Part shown: positions 13,801 to 19,800 of the stretch, in pieces
Layout of the letters: each line of letters starts with the position of its first letter
Numbering within the stretch: position 1 is the stretch's first letter
Source: Liolophura sinensis
Lineage: Eukaryota > Mollusca > Polyplacophora > Chitonida > Chitonidae
Assembly: GCF_032854445.1 (NCBI RefSeq)
Contig: NC_088302.1
Location: 24,999,788 to 25,063,787, forward strand
Direction of reading: 5' to 3'
Length of the DNA: 64,000 bases
The notes under the pieces: model-generated
Database searches by the model: none
Told to the model about the DNA's origin: nothing
Seen by the model: the letters and a program-made list of their open reading frames with translations, nothing else
Position numbers and translations under genes: made by a program

Positions 13801-16800
13801 TGCATCTCAAAGTCGATGATTTCTCAAAAACTGTTAAAATTTCCAAATTTAATACGCATATTTTATCATTATGGGCGTGACCTGATTAAATTTTTAACTT
13901 TTTTCTCTGTTTCCTTAATTACTTTCTGACCGGTGCTGTCAGACCATCATCAGTCAGTTTTACAAACTCTTTGTGTTTTTTTGAAAACGGTGCATCGGGT
14001 TGAATGGAAACTTGGTACATGACTTCATCATGACAAGGTAGATTGAGTTCAAGTTTCAAGCTGCGTTTTCCATTTTCAACAAAATTATTGCCATTTTTGT
14101 TCCGTTCTGGAATTATGGGATGTATGGTGTTTAACTCCCATCACATGACACATGTCTGGTAGGAAGTAACCAGATGATGATTGCTCATTTTTCGTCTCGT
14201 GTCAGACTGCACAGACAGGGAGCAGATGATCTCTCTGATGTCAGAGTTGAAGATCCTGATTCACGTGGGACAACACCTGAACATCGTTAACCTGCTAGGA
14301 GCTGTCACCAAGGACATCAGGAGAGGTGAGAGATAGTGGTTATAGTGAAGAGATCAGTAAACTTGTAATCAGCAGTTATGACGGGTACAGTGAGATCCAT
14401 GTACTTTAAACCGTATTTTCCCTTAAGTTGGCCATGTAAAAATGCCTTAAATTGATACCTTTCAGGCCAACACAGGTTCTTTTGATAAGAAATTAGTCGT
14501 ATTTTTTTATTTATGTGGCCCTTTAAGTTGGATGAATCCCTCAGAATTAAGGGAAAAGTGTGATTCGAAAATTGCTGATCTTTACATGAAATACAGCTCA
14601 GTTCGCACTGCAGTGACATAATGGTGTGCCTGCCTTGTATACTGTAGACCCGGGATTCAATCTTGAATCAAGTCATGCCTGTTAAAGACTTTGGAAATCT
14701 TGGCACTACATGTACCCCTCTTCATAGTGATCGGCACGAGAGGACTGGTCAGACTGGTGTCAGTATTTCGCGTCAGGTTCGGGCATTGTGACAAAGGGCA
14801 AAGGTTGATGTCTGACTTAGCACTTCCATTTCATCAACATTCCACATGCATCATGTATTATAAACCTGACAGTTGCATGTGAATATGAATATTATTACAT
14901 ATGAATAAGTAAAGGGTTTAGCACCCTTTAGATAAATACATGTAATATAAGGTCAGCAACCTACTTGTATTTTACAGATGTTATCACGTTGCCTAAATCA
15001 GAATGAAAATCATAGGCAAATGGTAATTTCTTTCTTACCACAAATGATTGTAATGTGGTACATGGAGACATGAGTTGTGGTAATCTTAAACCTAAAATGT
15101 CATTGTGCAGTAACTCCAACATACGTCAATATGGGTATGGTGAAAATATGCAGTTTTCACTAAAAGAGCACTGCAGTACTGATGATTGCCTATAAATTAG
15201 GATTTAATTGAATAGCAGAAGATGATCCCAGCTTTTTGACAGCCCCCTTTTAAAAATACCCAGTGTGCCTTATGTATGGTGTGCTTATATGTATATGTAC
15301 CAGTCTGAAAGTTGATCTGGCTTTGTCAGGGCCTCCGTGGCTCAGTTGGTTAGCTCGCTAGCGCAGCGTAATGACCCAGGAGTCTCTCACCAATGCGGTC
15401 GCTGTGAGTTAAAGTCCAGCTCATGCTGGCTTCCTCTCCGTCTGTACGTGGGCAAACTGCGGATGGTTGTGGGTTTCCCCCAGGCTGTGCCCGGTTTCCA
15501 CCCACCATAAAGCTGGCCACTGTTGTATAAGTGAAATATTCTTGAGTACGGCGTAAACACCAATCAAATAAATAAATAAATCTAGCTTTGTCTCTTGTTG
15601 TTTGTGTATACAGGTGAGTTATATGTTATTGTGGAGTACTGCCCCTTTGGTGACATTGTGTCTTCTTGTTTGTGTGTACAGGTGAGCTATATGTTATCGT
15701 GGAGTACTGCCCCTTTGGTAACATGAGAAACTACTTGCTGAAGCACAAGGATAGTTTCAAGGACACGATGGAGGACTACCGCGACCCAGTGATAGAGAAG
15801 CGACGCGAGGCCAACCGTGATTCCACACAGCCGTACTACATGAACAAGGCTGAGCCGTACTCAGGTAGCCACCTGGTGGGCCCAGCACTCACTACCAAGA
15901 ACCTTGTGTGCTTTGCATTCCAAGTGGCTCGAGGTATGGAGTACCTGGCCTCCAGAAAGGTAAGTAACTCATAATTTCAGAAAAAGGATCTTGTATTCTG
16001 TCACTGATGTTCTTTCAGTAGAAATCAAAAATATATTAAAGGTGAACTGCAACGGTTTTGATCTGAAACTGAAAGTTACTAAAGTTAATACACAGTGATG
16101 ATTGTGTTATATATTGTTTTGTGTGTGTGTATGGTCAGACTTGTGGCCAGAAATATATCACACAGATGTGGACAGTCCCTAATTTTCTCATAATGCCATG
16201 GATTGTTCCCCTTGGATTTTGGAACATCATGGCATTAAAGTGGCCCTGGTTTATTCAGCTGAAGGTGAATAGCGGCACAAGAAACTCTTCTTTTTTGTAA
16301 CATGAAAACTAGGCATCATGAATGATATGATGTTCTAAAAGTCAAATGGGTTTAAACTTTTTTTCAAACTTTGAATTACCTTGAAAAGTCATAGGTTAAG
16401 ATTAAACATAAATTAATAATGAATTGTCATTACTAAGAAAACGTATGTATACATACAATAACAGCAGAATGAACATATTCTTTGTTGTAGTATATTCATC
16501 GTGATCTGGCAGCTAGAAATGTATTGATAGCAGAAGACAACATTGTGAAGATCTGTGATTTTGGATTGGCTAAGGAATGTTACCGTACAGAAGAGTACCA
16601 CAAGAAAGGAGATGTGAGTGATATAAGGACACGTGCTAATGTCACAATGAAACTGTTGCGGTTTTTCATGTTATTGAAAGTATACTCTTTTAAAAATAGT
16701 TATAGGACAGTTATATTTTCTCTTTTTCCTTTTCGCTAGTAGAAAATGGTAGCAAAACACATACACGTACCTGTGATGAAATGGCATCTGATCCACAGAG

Positions 16801-19800
16801 CCTTTGTTTGCTACCAACTGTCCACAGAGCCTTTATTTGCTACCAACTGTCCTCAGAGCCTTTATTTGCTACCAACTGTCCATAGAGCCTTTATTTGCTA
16901 CTAACTGTCCACAGAACCTTTATTTGCTACTAACTGTCCACAGAGCCTTTATTTGCTACCAACTGTCCACAGAGCCTTTATTTGCTACTAACTGTCCACA
17001 GAGCCTTTATTTTCTACTAATTGTCCACAGAGCCTTTATTTGCTACTAACTGTCCTACATAACAGCTCACCAGACTATACTTCAGGATCAAAATATTTGT
17101 CTGATCTGCTGATTTTAAGGGAAATATGGATTTTCAGTGTATCTAATCTTTGATCAACATGGTAAAAAGTATTTGTTTTAATAATAGGAGTTAGCTAGTA
17201 GGAGGAATTTCAGCTGATTTTGATGGCAAATATTTTCTTCCCTGAATCCAGCTAGATCTGAATTTGAGTGAATACCATGACTAAGTAAATGCATTGCCAT
17301 CTAATGTTTGTTGTTCTTCAGGGCCCTGTACCAGTGAAGTGGATGGCAATAGAATCTCTTACTCACAGACTGTATACCACGAAGAGTGATGTGTAAGCTA
17401 CCATAATTCATCAACTTTTTAATATGATTCTGTAGATAATATGCTGTCAGAATATACTTGAGCAAACATCTTGCAAATACCTTGCAAAAAAAAAGATTAC
17501 AGTATTGAGTTCTAGTCTATTAACATGATGTAGACTGATTTTTAAAATTGTTAAAACGGTGCATGAATTCAGAGAGAAACATTAAGACTGATTGTTTAAA
17601 TTGTTAAAATGGTACAACACTTCAGAGAGTAACATCATTTAGACTGATTGTTTAAATTGTTAAAATGGTACAACAGTTCAGAGAGAAACATCAGTTCAGA
17701 GAGAAACATCATTTAGATTGATTGTTTAAATTTATGTAGATATTTATTTATTTATTGACTTAGTTATACAGTTTCTCCCTTTTTTTCTACCACGTGAGGA
17801 GTTGACTGTTGAAAAGTGTTTTCATGTCAACACTGTATTTGAAGAACTGCGTTACTTTGAACTTTGAAGAGTTTGAAATAAGCCAAACCTGAAATAAGCC
17901 AAATGTGAAATAAACCTGAAATAAGCCAAACCTGAAATAAGCCAAATCTGTGTATTTTGATTATCAATACCATGCCCTATAGCACTGCTTGCTGGTCAAT
18001 GTGCCCTGACAGGCATATCTTGAAGATTTGATGCTCTTGTTTATTACTATTCCTTTGGCAATTTGCAGGTGGTCTTATGGGGTACTTTTGTGGGAGTTAT
18101 TTACACTTGGTAAGTTAGTACTCAATTACCTTTCAAACAGGAGCAAACACTCAGTGTCAAATTAACCACATCGTGAGCAACTTTTTGTAAGCATGATGTA
18201 CTTACAGTCAGATTAAACATCTTCCTGAGACTAATGTAAAGTTTATCTGATCTGTGAAAACAGCGATGTTGGCCAGTTGTTTTGTGGAATACTTTTTCTG
18301 TAGAAGTACATATTGTAAAATGTCAATTTTGTGATGTATTTAATATTTCCCAACCAGCATAACTAATTTTTTTTGGCTCTTTCTTTTGAATAATACATCA
18401 GCTTTTCCATTTGAGATTGCTTAGTTGAATGTTTTTGTTTTTATTTTATTCTTGAATTAATGTATGTAAATAACTCTAAATGGACCACCTCAAATATAGC
18501 ACCAACCTCTGAAATTCTTTCTTGAACATGTAAGTCTCACTCTAAAGCCTAATTTCACCTTAATACATGAGTTTCACACCTGTCTCAGGTGGAAACCCTT
18601 ACCCTGGCATGGAGATCAACGAGTCTTTCATCATGAAACTGAAGAATGGCTACAGAATGGAGAAACCACCTTTTGCTTCTGACGAGATGTATGTATGGGT
18701 GGACAGCATATTTTAGCTCTGTGATGCATGTGGAATGAGTGCCTGATTCTGGTCTTACACCACTTTAGAGGTATTTCGGCCATATCGTGGTGAAATGTGT
18801 GGAGATATGGAATATGGTAAAATGTTTGGAAAACTTGTCTTTCCAGTTGTCAGATTCTTTCTTTTTTTTTTTGTACCAGTCACAGGTGTCAAGTTCAGAC
18901 TCTTTTATTCAGCAAAGGCAATAAAAGTCCTATCGTATCATGTGACCTGTCAAAAATGTTATGCATCTGATCATATTCATTACAACATATGCATCTGAAA
19001 ATTTGTTTATTCATTTATTTAATTGGTGTTTTACACTGTATTCAAGAATATTTCACTCATATAATGGTGGGGGCCTCCATGGCTCAGTTGGTTAGCGCGC
19101 TAGCGCAGCGTAATGACCCAGGAGTCTCTCACCAATGCGGTGGCTGTGAGTTCAAGTCCAGCTCATGCTGGCTTCCTCTCCGGCCGTATGTGGGAAGGCC
19201 TGCAGCAACCTGCGGATGGTTGTGGGTTTCCCCCCGGGCTGTGCCCGGTTTCCACCCACCATAATGCTGGCCGCAGTTGTATAAGTGAAATATTTTTGAG
19301 TACGGCGTAAAACACCAATCAAATAAATAAATAAATAAATAACATATAATGGTGGCCAGCATTATAATGGGAGGAAACCTGACAGAACTGCGACAAACCC
19401 ACGACCATCAGCAGGCTGCTGCAAGACCTTCCCACTTACCGCCGGAGTGGAAGCCAGCAAGAGCTGGACTTGAACACCAATCAAATAAGAGGTGGCATGC
19501 TAACCACGGAGGCCCCCGTCAGAAAAAGGTTTCACAAATAGCTATTTAGAGTAGACAAACATGAAGGAAATTGAGGAGCTGAAAATTTGTGAAATTTATA
19601 AGAACCTTTGGGAAAGAGGTGTAATAAGTACATCTGAAACACTGTGAGACAGGTGATTGGTAAATTAATGTCAACAAAGGTTGTCTATCATTTTTGACAA
19701 GTCACATGATACTGTAGGACCGTTTTTAACTTTAGCAACATAAGAGTGTAAACTGGAAACTTTCCTATTGATTGGGAACATATAATGGGGATAGGCCTCA

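Noticed and set aside
16491-18109. Assignment of the kinase to RET or FGFR because of [11 protein letters not shown] and YLDLS
   Set aside because: The ectodomain is Ig-based with a disulfide-free Ig4 and more membrane-proximal Ig domains, and the kinase has a long insert, which fits VEGFR/PDGFR; RET has cadherin-like repeats and FGFR has three Ig domains.
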